Shown in pieces: positions 18,919-28,236 of a DNA stretch of 64,000 nucleotides. Both the position numbers and the translations under genes were made by a program. Position 1 is the first letter of the stretch; each line of letters opens with the position of its first letter. The notes beneath the pieces are model-generated. The model was not told the DNA's origin. It ran no database searches and worked only from the letters and a program-made list of their open reading frames with translations. Source of the stretch: Sphingobium sp. JS3065. GTDB lineage: Bacteria > Pseudomonadota > Alphaproteobacteria > Sphingomonadales > Sphingomonadaceae. The stretch spans positions 1,240,001 to 1,304,000 of the forward strand of contig NZ_CP102664.1 in the NCBI RefSeq assembly GCF_026427355.1. Direction: 5' to 3'.

Positions 18919-19541
18919 CGCAAGGTCGCTTCATCTCTCTGGAAGGCGGGGAGGGCGCTGGCAAGTCCACCCAGATCAAGGCGCTTGCCGCAGCCTTGCG
19001 CGGGCGCGGGCTGGAGGTCGTCGAAACCCGCGAACCCGGCGGCAGCGAAGGGGCGGAGGCCATTCGTGCATTGCTGCTGACCGGCGGCGCGGATCGCTGG
19101 AATCCCCGCGCCGAAGCGCTGCTGTTCGCGGCTGCCCGCGCCGATCATGTCGAAAAGACGATCCGCCCCGCGCTGGATCGCGGCGCATGGGTGCTGTCCG
19201 ACCGCTTTCTGGACAGCAGCCGGGCCTATCAGGGCATGGGCGATCTGACCGATGCTGACATATTGGCGCTCCACCGGATCGGCAGCGAAGGATTTTTGCC
19301 CGACCGCACCCTCTTCCTCACCCTGCCGGAGGCGGAAGCGACGGCGCGCGCCCGGTCCCGCGACGGCGATGTGTCCGACCGGATCGGCGGGCGGGACCAA
19401 TATTTTCATCAGGCGGTCGCCAGCGCTTTCACCCGCTTTGCCGGGCAGGAACCCGCGCGCTTCGTCGCGGTCGATGCGTCGGGCGACAGCGCAGCCGTGA
19501 CGGAACGCCTGCTGCATGCGCTGCAAGACCTGCTGCCATGA
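18915..19541 (+). CDS. tmk: Thymidylate kinase
   Basis: This 208-residue enzyme phosphorylates dTMP to dTDP. P-loop GGEGAGKST is at residues 11-19, the DR(F/Y/H) motif is DRFLDSSRAYQG, and REPGGSEGAE binds thymidylate. Start GTG 18915 in a GTGA overlap gives the exact family length; upstream in-frame codons lie inside the carboxypeptidase gene. ATGA overlap with holB at the 3' end. The tmk-holB pair with metG and tatD following is a common bacterial arrangement. Confidence 0.95.
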   Translation: MTQGRFISLEGGEGAGKSTQIKALAAALRGRGLEVVETREPGGSEGAEAIRALLLTGGADRWNPRAEALLFAAARADHVEKTIRPALDRGAWVLSDRFLDSSRAYQGMGDLTDADILALHRIGSEGFLPDRTLFLTLPEAEATARARSRDGDVSDRIGGRDQYFHQAVASAFTRFAGQEPARFVAVDASGDSAAVTERLLHALQDLLP

Positions 19542-20500
19542 CGTCACTTCTCGGCCATGACGAACAAGCGCGCACATTGCTGGGCGCGGCGCGGAGCGGC
19601 CGTCTGCATCATGGCTGGATATTGACCGGGCCTTGGGGCATCGGCAAGGCCAGCTTCGCCCGCGCCATCGCGCTGCGCCTGCTGGCCGAAGCCGCCGGGC
19701 CGCCGGTTTCGGGCGAAGGGCTGGACGTGCCGCAGGATCACCCGATCCGCCGCCTGTTCGAAGCCGAAGCGCATCCCGACTATGCCGACCTCTATTGCCT
19801 GGAAAAGGAAAGCGGCACGGCGCGCAACATCACGGTCGACCAGATCCGCAGCCTCCAGCGGCTGATCCAATCGGCTCCTTCCATGTCCTCCCGCCGGATC
19901 GTGGTGATCGACAGCGCCGACGATCTGGAGCGCGGGGCCGCCAACGCGCTGCTCAAGAATCTGGAAGAGCCGCCCGCCGACATGCTTTTCCTGCTGGTCA
20001 GCCATGCGCCCGGCCGCCTGCTGCCGACCATCCGTTCCCGCTGCCGCACGCTGCGCTTCGACGCGCTGAGCGACGATGCCATGCGGACCATATTGCGTAC
20101 TGCGGACGAAGCGCTGCCGGCGAAGGAGTTGGACGCCCTGATCCACGCGGGGGAGGGTTCACCCGGCAAGGCGTTGCGCTATGCGGGCCTGAACATCGCG
20201 GATATCGAACAGTCGCTTGCCGCCATCGCGGCTGACGGCGACCCCGGCAACCGTAAACGCCTGATCCTGTCCAAGGCGCTGGCGTCGAAGGCTGCCCGGC
20301 CCCGTTATGAAGCCTTTCTCGAACGCGCGCCTGCCTTCATTGCGGAGGCGGCGCGGCAGCGGCGGGGAAGCGATCTTGGCAAGGCGCTCGGCCATTGGGA
20401 GGCCGCTCGCCAGCTTGCCGGCGGCGCCATCATCCTGTCGCTGGAACCGGGCGCGGTGGTGTTCGAACTGGCCGGGCATGTCGCGGCGCTGGCGCGCTGA
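19538..20500 (+). CDS. holB: DNA polymerase III subunit delta'
   Basis: This 320-residue clamp-loader subunit has the AAA+ fold with GPWGIGKASFARAIA at the P-loop position, a typical RIVVIDSADDLERGAANALLKNLEEPP block and a sensor region SRCRTLRF. Unlike many delta' proteins, the early zinc-binding cysteine cluster is absent (only LYCLEK is seen in that region). It helps DnaX and HolA load the beta clamp. Start ATG 19538 overlaps the tmk stop by four bases. Confidence 0.92.
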   Translation: MTSLLGHDEQARTLLGAARSGRLHHGWILTGPWGIGKASFARAIALRLLAEAAGPPVSGEGLDVPQDHPIRRLFEAEAHPDYADLYCLEKESGTARNITVDQIRSLQRLIQSAPSMSSRRIVVIDSADDLERGAANALLKNLEEPPADMLFLLVSHAPGRLLPTIRSRCRTLRFDALSDDAMRTILRTADEALPAKELDALIHAGEGSPGKALRYAGLNIADIEQSLAAIAADGDPGNRKRLILSKALASKAARPRYEAFLERAPAFIAEAARQRRGSDLGKALGHWEAARQLAGGAIILSLEPGAVVFELAGHVAALAR

Positions 20501-20544
20501 AAAGCGGCTTTGCGCAAGGGCGAACAACCGCTAGGGAAGGCCGC

Positions 20545-22107
20545 ATGTCCAAGCCCTATACCATCACCACCGCCATCAGCTACCCCAATGGCCGCCCGCA
20601 TATCGGCCATGCCTATGAAGTGATCGCCACCGACGCGCTCGCCCGTTTCCAGCGGATGATGGGCCGCGACGTCTTCTTCCAGACCGGCACGGACGAACAT
20701 GGCCTGAAAATGGCCCAGACGGCCCGCAACCGGGATATGGAACCACGCGATCTTGCAGATGAAATGGCAAGCTATTTCAAAGCTATGAACGACGGACTGA
20801 ATATCAGCTATGATCGTTTCATCCGCACCAGCGAGCCGGATCACCACCGCGCCAGCCAGGCCATATGGCAGGCGATGGAGGCCAATGGCGACCTTTATCT
20901 GGGCCGCTATGAGGGCTGGTATTCGGTCCGCGACGAAGCCTTTTACGACGAGAAGGAACTGACCGACGGGGAGGGTGGGCAGAAGCTATCGCCCCAGGGA
21001 ACGCCGGTCGAATGGACTGTCGAGGAAAGCTGGTTCTTCCGCCTGTCCGCCTATCAGCAGAAGCTGCTGGACCTCTACGCCAGCCAGCCGGATTTCGTTC
21101 AGCCGGACAGCCGCCGCAATGAGATCATGCGCTTCGTCGAAGGCGGCCTTTCCGATCTCAGCGTTTCGCGCACCAGCTTCGACTGGGGCGTGAAGGTGCC
21201 GGGCAGCGACGGCCACGTCATGTATGTGTGGGTCGATGCGCTGACCAATTATCTCACAGGTTGCGGCTATCCCGACGACGCCGAACGGATGGCCCGCTAC
21301 TGGTCGGAGGGCGGCGACATCACGCACATCATTGGCAAGGATATCGTGCGTTTTCATACGGTTTACTGGCCAGCCTTCCTGATGAGCGCGAAGCTGCCCT
21401 TGCCCAAGCAGGTTTTCGGTCACGGCTTTCTCCTCAACCGGGGGGAGAAGATGTCGAAATCCCTGGGCAATGTCGCCGATCCGATGGAACTGGCGGATCG
21501 TTTCGGCGTGGATCAGTTGCGCTATTTCCTGCTGTCGGAGGTCACCTTCGGCAATGACGGCAGCTACAGCGCGGAAGCGATCGTCGGGCGTTCCAACAGC
21601 GACCTCGCCAACAGTTTCGGCAACCTCGCCCAGCGGACGCTGAGCTTCATCGCCAAAAATCTCGAAGGCCGCCTGCCCGAACCGGCGGCGCAGGATGTTG
21701 ACCGCAACCTTCTCGACACCATCGCTAAAGCTGCGCAAGGCTTTCAGGCCGCCATGGCTGACCTTGCGCCTTCGACCGCCATAGAGGCATGGATGCGGGC
21801 GGTCTTCGCCTGCAACGCCTATATCGACGCGCAGGCGCCCTGGACGCTCCGCAAGACCGATCCCGCCCGGATGGAGGCCGTGCTCGCCACGCTCTACGAA
21901 GCCATTGCCCATCTCGCCATCATGATCCAGCCGATCATCCCGGCCAGCGCCTCTGCCCTGCTTGACCAGATGGGCATGACCGGGGAAGGGCGGAGCTATG
22001 CCGCCATCGGCAGCGACTGGTATGCGAAGCTGCGCGCCACGGGCTTCATCCTCGGTGCGCCCAAGCCGCTTTTCCCGCGCCTCGAACTGCCTGCCGAAGA
22101 GACCTGA
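20545..22107 (+). CDS. metG: Methionyl-tRNA synthetase (short, zinc-free form)
   Basis: This 520-residue class I synthetase charges tRNA-Met. Signature sequences are PHIGH (residues 18-22) and KMSKS (302-306). The connective-peptide region (RYEGWYSVRDEAFYDEKEL) has no CxxC knuckles, so it is the type that lacks the zinc site. The C terminus ends after the anticodon-binding helical domain without the extra dimerisation domain of the longer bacterial form. Start ATG 20545; 44 bases after holB. Confidence 0.96.
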   Translation: MSKPYTITTAISYPNGRPHIGHAYEVIATDALARFQRMMGRDVFFQTGTDEHGLKMAQTARNRDMEPRDLADEMASYFKAMNDGLNISYDRFIRTSEPDHHRASQAIWQAMEANGDLYLGRYEGWYSVRDEAFYDEKELTDGEGGQKLSPQGTPVEWTVEESWFFRLSAYQQKLLDLYASQPDFVQPDSRRNEIMRFVEGGLSDLSVSRTSFDWGVKVPGSDGHVMYVWVDALTNYLTGCGYPDDAERMARYWSEGGDITHIIGKDIVRFHTVYWPAFLMSAKLPLPKQVFGHGFLLNRGEKMSKSLGNVADPMELADRFGVDQLRYFLLSEVTFGNDGSYSAEAIVGRSNSDLANSFGNLAQRTLSFIAKNLEGRLPEPAAQDVDRNLLDTIAKAAQGFQAAMADLAPSTAIEAWMRAVFACNAYIDAQAPWTLRKTDPARMEAVLATLYEAIAHLAIMIQPIIPASASALLDQMGMTGEGRSYAAIGSDWYAKLRATGFILGAPKPLFPRLELPAEET

Positions 22108-22111
22108 AACC

Positions 22112-22885
22112 ATGCTGATCGACAGCCATTGCCATTTGAATTACAAAGGGTTGATCGAGGATCAGCAGAATGTGCTTGAACGTGCGCGTGACGCTGGCGT
22201 CAGCCTGATGCTGAACATCGCCACCCGTGAAAGCGAGTGGGATGCCGTGCTGGAAACGGCGCTGCGCGAACCCGATGTGTGGGCGACCGTCGGCATCCAC
22301 CCGCATGAGGCGGACGAACATCCGCATGTCGACACCGCCAAGCTGGTCGAGCGAGCGGCCCATCCGCGGATCGTGGGCATAGGCGAAACCGGCCTCGATT
22401 ATTATTACGACCATAGCGACCGTGAACGGCAGCAGCGCAGCTTCCGCTCCCATATCGCGGCGTCTCGCGAAACCGGCCTGCCGTTGATCGTCCACACCCG
22501 CGATGCGGAGGAGGATACGATCGCCATCATGCGCGATGAAATGGGGAAGGGGGCCTATGGCGGCGTCATCCACTGCTTCACCGCCAGCGGCGCCTTTGCG
22601 GATAGCGCGATGGAACTGGGTTTCTATATCAGCATTTCCGGTATCGTGACCTTCAAGAACGCCAGGGATTTGCAGGAAACCGCGGCGCGCCTGCCGCTTG
22701 ACAGGTTGCTTGTCGAAACCGACTCTCCCTTCCTCGCGCCCGTGCCCCATCGCGGCAAGTCCTGCGAACCCGCTTTCGTGGCCGATACCGCCCGTTTCCT
22801 GGCCAATCTGCGGGGCGAGAGCGTCGAGCAATTGGCCGAAGCGACGTCGGCCAATTTCCGCAAGCTTTTCAGCAAGGCGGCATGA
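22112..22885 (+). CDS. TatD family metal-dependent hydrolase (DNase)
   Basis: This 257-residue TIM-barrel hydrolase has the N-terminal metal motif DSHCHLN (His6, His8), GIHPHEAD, GETGLDYYYD, IVHTRDA, HCFTAS and ETDSPFLAP, all family metal or active-site blocks. TatD proteins act as 3'-5' exonucleases in DNA repair or on D-aminoacyl-tRNA-like substrates; the exact target is unknown. It begins four bases after metG, as in many genomes, and overlaps the next gene by four bases. Confidence 0.92.
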   Translation: MLIDSHCHLNYKGLIEDQQNVLERARDAGVSLMLNIATRESEWDAVLETALREPDVWATVGIHPHEADEHPHVDTAKLVERAAHPRIVGIGETGLDYYYDHSDRERQQRSFRSHIAASRETGLPLIVHTRDAEEDTIAIMRDEMGKGAYGGVIHCFTASGAFADSAMELGFYISISGIVTFKNARDLQETAARLPLDRLLVETDSPFLAPVPHRGKSCEPAFVADTARFLANLRGESVEQLAEATSANFRKLFSKAA

Positions 22886-23661
22886 GCCTCAAGCTCACCA
22901 TCCTGGGCAGCGGCACCTCTTCGGGCGTTCCCCGGATCGGCAATGACTGGGGCGCCTGCGATCCTGACGAGCCGAAGAACCGGCGCACCCGCGCATCCAT
23001 CCTGGTCGAAAGTCCGACGACGCGGCTGCTGATCGACACTTCGCCGGATATGCGGGCGCAGCTTCTGGCGGCGGACGTGGTCCAGATCGACGCGATCCTG
23101 TGGACGCATGACCATGCCGACCATAGTCATGGGCTGGACGATGTCCGCCAGCTCTACCACCATCGCGGGACGCCGGTGCCCGGCTATGCGCGTCCGCAGA
23201 CGCTCAAATTATTGCGGGAACGCTTCGGCTATGCCTTTGAGGGGCGGCATGGCTATCGCCCGACAATCGAACCCCATGCGCTGCCCGATGGCCTGCGTAT
23301 CGGAGACATCGGCATCGCCTGCACCGACCAGCCCCATGGCGAGATTTTCTCCACCGGGTTCCGCTTCACATATGATGGCCACTCCATCGGCTATGCTACT
23401 GATTTTCATGATATGACTGCCGATATGCTGGCGCTTTACGATGGGCTGGACATTTGGGTGGTCGATGCGCTGCGCGAAAGGCCGCATCCGACCCACGCCC
23501 ATCTGGCGCTGACCCTGGATGCCATCCAGGCGGTGCGGCCCCGACGGGCCATCTTGATCCATATGGACCAGAGCATGGACTATGCCAGCTTGTGCCGGAC
23601 ACTCCCGGAAGGGGTGGAACCGGGCTATGACGGACTGGTGGCGATAGTGGGCAAGGCTTAG
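22882..23661 (+). CDS. MBL-fold metallo-hydrolase (PhnP/RNase Z-like)
   Basis: This 259-residue protein has the metallo-beta-lactamase signature THDHADHSHG (His76, His78, Asp80, His81), an early GSGTSSGVPRIG loop and a late HAHL and LIHMDQS that complete two metal sites. The layout resembles PhnP cyclic phosphodiesterases and RNase Z-like nucleases. No phn genes are nearby, so a phosphonate role has no support here. ATGA overlap with the tatD gene suggests co-expression. Confidence 0.85.
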   Translation: MSLKLTILGSGTSSGVPRIGNDWGACDPDEPKNRRTRASILVESPTTRLLIDTSPDMRAQLLAADVVQIDAILWTHDHADHSHGLDDVRQLYHHRGTPVPGYARPQTLKLLRERFGYAFEGRHGYRPTIEPHALPDGLRIGDIGIACTDQPHGEIFSTGFRFTYDGHSIGYATDFHDMTADMLALYDGLDIWVVDALRERPHPTHAHLALTLDAIQAVRPRRAILIHMDQSMDYASLCRTLPEGVEPGYDGLVAIVGKA

Positions 23662-23679
23662 AAAGCGGGGGCCGGGGGC

Positions 23680-24303
23680 ATGGATGGCGATCAGGCGATG
23701 TCCAGTCTCTGGTATGTGCTGGCGCTTGTCCTGGTCGGATCGGCCCTGTTGGCCCGGCGCGTGCCGTCGGGCGGCCTCATGCGGATGGCGATACTCTGGA
23801 TCGTCATCTTTGCCGCGCTGCTTGGCCTGTTCAAGACCGGCGAGAAATTCGGCTTGTTTTCCGGCCGCCTGGATGGGGAAGGGGGTGCGCCCGCATCCCT
23901 GGCAAGCGACGACGCACCTCCGGCGCGGGTGGAAGGGCAAGCGTTGCGCATTCCCATCGCGCCTGACGGTCATTATTGGGTGGAGGGGGCCGTCAACGGC
24001 ACGCCGACCCGTTTCCTGATCGACAGCGGCGCCAGCGTCACCGCCCTGTCCGTGACCTCGGCCCGGGCGGCCGGCCTCAATTTCGATCTGAACACCCCCG
24101 ATGTCAGCATGATGACCGCCAACGGCAAGATCGACGCAAAACGCTCCACCATAGCGACATTAGCCATCGGCCCGATCCGCGCCAGCGACCTCGACATCGT
24201 CGTTTCGCCAGCCTTCGGCGACGTCAATGTGATCGGAATGAACATGTTGTCGCGGCTGAAAAGCTGGGGTGTGCAGGATAAGGAAATGGTGCTGACCCCA
24301 TGA
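23680..24303 (+). CDS. Membrane-anchored retropepsin-like aspartic protease (TIGR02281 type)
   Basis: This 207-residue protein has two N-terminal hydrophobic segments (about residues 8-24 and 35-52) and one aspartic-protease domain with LIDSGAS (Asp115), then MMTANGKI and NVIGMNMLSRL, as in the clan AA family found in alphaproteobacteria. It would act as a homodimer facing the periplasm, since each chain brings one catalytic Asp. Targets are unknown. ATG 23698 is an alternative start. It overlaps the following transporter gene by four bases (ATGA). Confidence 0.82.
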   Translation: MDGDQAMSSLWYVLALVLVGSALLARRVPSGGLMRMAILWIVIFAALLGLFKTGEKFGLFSGRLDGEGGAPASLASDDAPPARVEGQALRIPIAPDGHYWVEGAVNGTPTRFLIDSGASVTALSVTSARAAGLNFDLNTPDVSMMTANGKIDAKRSTIATLAIGPIRASDLDIVVSPAFGDVNVIGMNMLSRLKSWGVQDKEMVLTP

Positions 24304-25607
24304 CGTCATCCATTGCAGCATCCATTGCAACGCCCGATCAGCGCCAACGCCTGAAGGCTATTATCGGCGGGTCCACCGGCAATCTGGTCGAATGGTATGA
24401 CTGGTACGCCTATTCGTCTTTCACCCTCTATTTCGCCCAGCATTTCTTCCCAAGCGAGGACCGCACGGCCCAGTTGCTGAGCGCCGCAGGCGTTTTCGCG
24501 GTGGGCTTCCTGATGCGGCCGATCGGCGCCTGGCTGATGGGCGTCTATGCCGACCGCCATGGCCGGAAGAGCGGCCTGACGCTGTCGGTCGCGTTGATGT
24601 GCGCTGGGTCGCTGCTGATCGCGGTCACGCCATCCTATGAAACGATTGGGGTAGGCGCGCCCTTGCTACTGGTGCTGGCGCGGTTGATGCAGGGGCTTTC
24701 CATCGGCGGGGAATATGGCGCCAGCGCGACCTATCTGTCCGAAATGGCGGGCCGCAACCGGCGCGGTTTTTACTCCAGCTTCCAATATGTCACACTGATC
24801 GCGGGTCAGTTGGTCGCCATTTGCGTCCTGCTGCTGCTCCAGGCGATGTTGAGCGAAGCCGAACTGGACGCTTGGGGATGGCGCATTCCATTCCTGATCG
24901 GCGGGGGGTTGGCCGTCATCGTCTTCTGGCTGCGGCGCGGCCTTTCCGAAACCCAGAGCTTTGCCGTCGCCAAGGCGCAGGGCGCGCCCAAATCGGGCTT
25001 CATCGAACTCATCACCCGCCATCCCCGCGAAACGCTGACGGTGATGATGCTGACGGCGGGCGGCACCATCGCTTTTTATGCCTATTCCATCTACATGCAG
25101 AAATTCCTGGTCAACACCAGTGGCCTCAGCCGAGAAACAGCCTCCCAAATCAATGGGATAACGCTGTTTCTTTTCATGTTGATTCAACCCCTTGCGGGTG
25201 CTCTTTCCGACCGCATCGGCCGAAAGCCGCTGATGATCGGCTTTGGCATATTGGGCGTGACCGGCACTTATCCGATCTTCGCGACGCTGGCCGTCACCAA
25301 AGACCCGTTAACGGCGGGACTGCTGGTCATGGCCGGGCTGATCATCGTGACGGGCTACACCTCGATCAACGCGGTCGTGAAGGCGGAGCTTTTTCCGGCC
25401 CATATCCGGGCGCTGGGCGTCGCGCTGCCATATGCGCTGGCCAACACCTTGTTCGGCGGGACAGCCGAATTCGTCGCGCTCTGGTTCAAGCAGATCGGGA
25501 TGGAGCAGGCATTTTATATCTACGTCACGGTGATGATCGGCATATCGTTGGTCGTCTATATCCGGATGCGCGATACCCAGCGGCACAGCCGGATATTGGA
25601 AGATTGA
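24300..25607 (+). CDS. MFS transporter, metabolite:H+ symporter type (KgtP-like)
   Basis: This 435-residue inner-membrane protein has about 12 hydrophobic segments. Near the N terminus it has GNLVEWYDWYAYSSF, the signature of the metabolite:H+ symporter group, and between helices 2 and 3 the MFS motif GVYADRHGRKSGL; the second copy is ALSDRIGRKPLMI. Relatives carry 2-oxoglutarate, proline/betaine or shikimate, and the substrate here is not evident. ATGA overlap with the protease gene. An insertion sequence begins about 45 bases after its stop. Confidence 0.88.
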   Translation: MTSSIAASIATPDQRQRLKAIIGGSTGNLVEWYDWYAYSSFTLYFAQHFFPSEDRTAQLLSAAGVFAVGFLMRPIGAWLMGVYADRHGRKSGLTLSVALMCAGSLLIAVTPSYETIGVGAPLLLVLARLMQGLSIGGEYGASATYLSEMAGRNRRGFYSSFQYVTLIAGQLVAICVLLLLQAMLSEAELDAWGWRIPFLIGGGLAVIVFWLRRGLSETQSFAVAKAQGAPKSGFIELITRHPRETLTVMMLTAGGTIAFYAYSIYMQKFLVNTSGLSRETASQINGITLFLFMLIQPLAGALSDRIGRKPLMIGFGILGVTGTYPIFATLAVTKDPLTAGLLVMAGLIIVTGYTSINAVVKAELFPAHIRALGVALPYALANTLFGGTAEFVALWFKQIGMEQAFYIYVTVMIGISLVVYIRMRDTQRHSRILED

Positions 25608-25650
25608 TCCGGAATAATTTAACATAATCCTTATTATCGAACTATTTGAA

Positions 25651-27355
25651 TGTAAGCGCCGGATAGAAATGACACCCCTCTGCTAGATAGAAATGACACC
25701 CTCGGGCGTCCTTAGCAGAGTCCGGTGGCATGGTCCTCCTGGCAGTTCGGGAGGACGCGCTTATGACGGTGGTGGCGATGAGCCATGGCGAGCTTTCGCG
25801 GTTTGACACATTGTCGCGCGTGGACCGCGGCGAACTTCGGGTTGAGGATGCGGCGACGTTGCTGGGCTTGAAGCGCCGGCAGATTTTCCGGTTGCTTGAA
25901 CGTCTCCGAGTTGAAGGCGCTTCAGGCCTGGTGTCGCGCAAACGTGGTCGGCCGAGCAACCGACGTCACAGCAATGCCTTTCGCGAGCGGATCCTGTCAC
26001 TGGTCCGCGAGCATTATGCGGATTTTGGACCGACCCTGGCGCGTGAGTATCTGGCGGAGCGCCACGATATCGCGGTGGGCTGTGAGACATTGCGGCAGAT
26101 GATGATTGAGGCTGGTCTGTGGCAGGATCGCGCAGCTCGCCGGTCTCGCCCATATCAACCGCGCCACCGCAGGGAGTGTCGTGGCGAGCTGATCCAGATC
26201 GACGGCTCGGATCATGAATGGTTTGAGGATCGCGGACCGCGATGCACGCTGCTCGTCTACATAGACGACGCGACCAGCGAGTTGATGCACCTCAAGATGG
26301 TCGAGAGCGAAAGCACCTTCTCCTACATGGAAGCGACGCGCGAATATATCGAGCGGCACGGCAAGCCGGTGGCCTTTTATTCCGACAAGCACACGGTCTT
26401 CCGCAACGCTAAAGCGACCGCCAAGGGTGACGGCATGACGCATTTCGGGCGCGCGCTCGATGCGCTGAACATCGAGATCATTTGCGCCAACTCACCCCAA
26501 GCCAAGGGCCGGGTCGAGCGGGCGAACGGCACATTGCAGGACCGCCTGATCAAAGCGATGCGCCTGGAAGGTATCTCGTCGATCGAAGAAGCGAACGTCT
26601 TTCTGCCGAGCTACATGGTTGGGCACAATGCGCGCTTCGCTCGTCCGGCCGCAGACAGTCGTGATCTACACCGCCCTCTGGCACTGCGGGATGATCTGCA
26701 CTCCGTCATGGTCTGGCGCGAACAGCGGACGGTCACGGCCGCGCTGACGCTGCACTATAACAAAGTGCTGTTCCTTCTGGAGCCGAACCCGATCAGCAAG
26801 GAACTGGTGCGCAAGCGCGTGGATGTCTGTGAATATCCTGACGGCACAGTCGAGATCCGCCACGAGGGGCGCTCCCTTCCCTATAGCCTGTTCGACAAGA
26901 TGCCCCGGATCAATCAACCTGCCATCGTCGATAACAAGCATCTCGACGCGGCACTGGCGCTAGCAAAAGAGATCCAAGCGGTCGCGCCGCATCATCGGCA
27001 GCGGAACAACTATGCCCCTGCTCGCCGCGACCAGCCAATGCATCTGTTCCCGGAACCGGAGGTGCCGGTGAAGATCGATGGGCGTCGGTTGGGTGGGGCC
27101 AAGCTCAAACGTCGTCCCCGGCTCAGCCAGGCGGAATTACGGGCGCGCGGCACGCTCGAGTTCGTGAAGGCGCGCTAAAGCGGTTCTGACCGAGCCCGCT
27201 GCCGTCGCAGCGGGTCCGTGCCCTTCCCCACCACTGTTACGCCATCAGCAGGGTCTGCGCTGCGCTATCCCGAGGGCTCCACGCAGCCCCTGCTGTGATC
27301 AAGAGGTGTCATTTCTATCGGGGGCAGATAGTGTCTTCTCTATCCGGTGCGAACA
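25651..27355. mobile_element. Insertion sequence, ISNCY-like, about 1.7 kb, with doubled end motifs
   Basis: Left end 25651 (TGTAAGCG then CCGGATAGA) and right end 27355 (read inward TGTTCGCA then CCGGATAGA) form imperfect inverted repeats around a DDE transposase gene. The 15-mer GATAGAAATGACACC occurs twice at the left end (25662-25676 and 25686-25700). At the right end it occurs in inverse orientation once exactly (27305-27319) and once degenerate (27330-27344), with almost the same 24-25 base spacing. I see no target-site duplication at these borders, so exact ends are uncertain by several bases. It separates the MFS gene from mazG and breaks no visible gene. Confidence 0.85.
25763..27178 (+). 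CDS. ISNCY-family DDE transposase
   Basis: This 471-residue protein has an N-terminal helix-turn-helix (VEDAATLLGLKRRQIFRLLE, roughly residues 25-45), a basic linker (SRKRGRPSNRR), and an integrase-type core with D-D-E residues in IQIDGSDHEWF, FYSDKHTVF and KGRVERANGTL. The C-terminal domain continues to residue 471 without frameshift, so it looks intact. GGAGG at about 25749-25753 supports ATG 25763; an in-frame ATG at 25730 lacks such a site. Related elements are, from memory, common in sphingomonad genomes. Confidence 0.88.
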   Translation: MTVVAMSHGELSRFDTLSRVDRGELRVEDAATLLGLKRRQIFRLLERLRVEGASGLVSRKRGRPSNRRHSNAFRERILSLVREHYADFGPTLAREYLAERHDIAVGCETLRQMMIEAGLWQDRAARRSRPYQPRHRRECRGELIQIDGSDHEWFEDRGPRCTLLVYIDDATSELMHLKMVESESTFSYMEATREYIERHGKPVAFYSDKHTVFRNAKATAKGDGMTHFGRALDALNIEIICANSPQAKGRVERANGTLQDRLIKAMRLEGISSIEEANVFLPSYMVGHNARFARPAADSRDLHRPLALRDDLHSVMVWREQRTVTAALTLHYNKVLFLLEPNPISKELVRKRVDVCEYPDGTVEIRHEGRSLPYSLFDKMPRINQPAIVDNKHLDAALALAKEIQAVAPHHRQRNNYAPARRDQPMHLFPEPEVPVKIDGRRLGGAKLKRRPRLSQAELRARGTLEFVKAR

Positions 27356-27435
27356 CAGATACAGATGGGCGGGGCTGGCCTTTCCCCCCTTGAAGCCCTA
27401 TCCCTCCATGTCATCTCGTCAATCCAGGATCCCGC

Positions 27436-28224
27436 ATGTCTTCCTCCAGCAAGGCGAGTCCCGCCGACATCATGCCGCTCGCCAATGTCATGGCGCGGCT
27501 TCGCGATCCCGAAACCGGTTGCCCCTGGGACATCGAACAGGATTTCGCCAGCATCGCTCCCTATACGATCGAGGAAGCCTATGAGGTCGCCGACGCCATC
27601 GAACGCGACGATATGGCGGGGTTGCGCGACGAGCTTGGCGACCTGCTCCTCCAGGTCGCCTTTCACAGCCGCATGGCCGAACAGAGCGGTCATTTCGCGC
27701 TGCAGGACGTGATCGACGCCATCACCGAAAAGATGATCCGCCGCCACCCGCACGTCTTCGAAGAAGGGACGGACCGCAAGGATGGCCATGCCCAATGGGA
27801 AGCGATCAAGGCGGCCGAGCGTGCGGACAAGGAACCCGATGCCAGCGCGCTCGCGGGAGTGGCCATCGCGCTGCCCGCCCTGCTCCGCGCCGAAAAGCTC
27901 CAGAAACGGGCAGCCCGCACGGGATTCGACTGGCCGGACACGGATGGCGTCATCGACAAGATCGAGGAAGAACTGGCTGAGGTGAAGGCGGCGGATTCCC
28001 CCGCGGACCGGGAGGAGGAAATAGGCGACCTGCTCTTCGCCGTCGTCAACCTCGCCCGCCATTGGAAGGTCGATCCTGAAGTCGCCCTGCGCGCCGCCAA
28101 CGCCAAGTTCGACAAGCGCTTCCGCGTCATGGAAAGCCTGGCGGGCGACGGCTTTACCGCCCTTTCCCTCGATGAGAAGGAAGGCCTGTGGCAGCAGGCG
28201 AAACGGCAATTGAAGCGGCCCTGA
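27436..28224 (+). CDS. mazG: Nucleoside triphosphate pyrophosphohydrolase
   Basis: This 262-residue MazG has two MazG domains. The first, near the N terminus, has CPWDIEQ and EEAYEVADAIERDD followed by DELGDLLLQV. The second, after about residue 165, has KIEEELAEVKAA and EEEIGDLLFAVVN. The two EExxE...ExxD sets bind Mg and hydrolyse NTPs to NMPs plus pyrophosphate, cleaning nucleotide pools. It faces hflX, 12 bases away. Its own upstream promoter region has been partly replaced by the insertion sequence ending 80 bases before the start. Confidence 0.93.
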   Translation: MSSSSKASPADIMPLANVMARLRDPETGCPWDIEQDFASIAPYTIEEAYEVADAIERDDMAGLRDELGDLLLQVAFHSRMAEQSGHFALQDVIDAITEKMIRRHPHVFEEGTDRKDGHAQWEAIKAAERADKEPDASALAGVAIALPALLRAEKLQKRAARTGFDWPDTDGVIDKIEEELAEVKAADSPADREEEIGDLLFAVVNLARHWKVDPEVALRAANAKFDKRFRVMESLAGDGFTALSLDEKEGLWQQAKRQLKRP

Positions 28225-28236
28225 TCCGGGCCGGCC

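Noticed and set aside
27179..27300. A second small gene inside the insertion sequence after the transposase
   Set aside because: No frame of useful length with a ribosome site is present; this part appears to be only the non-coding right end.
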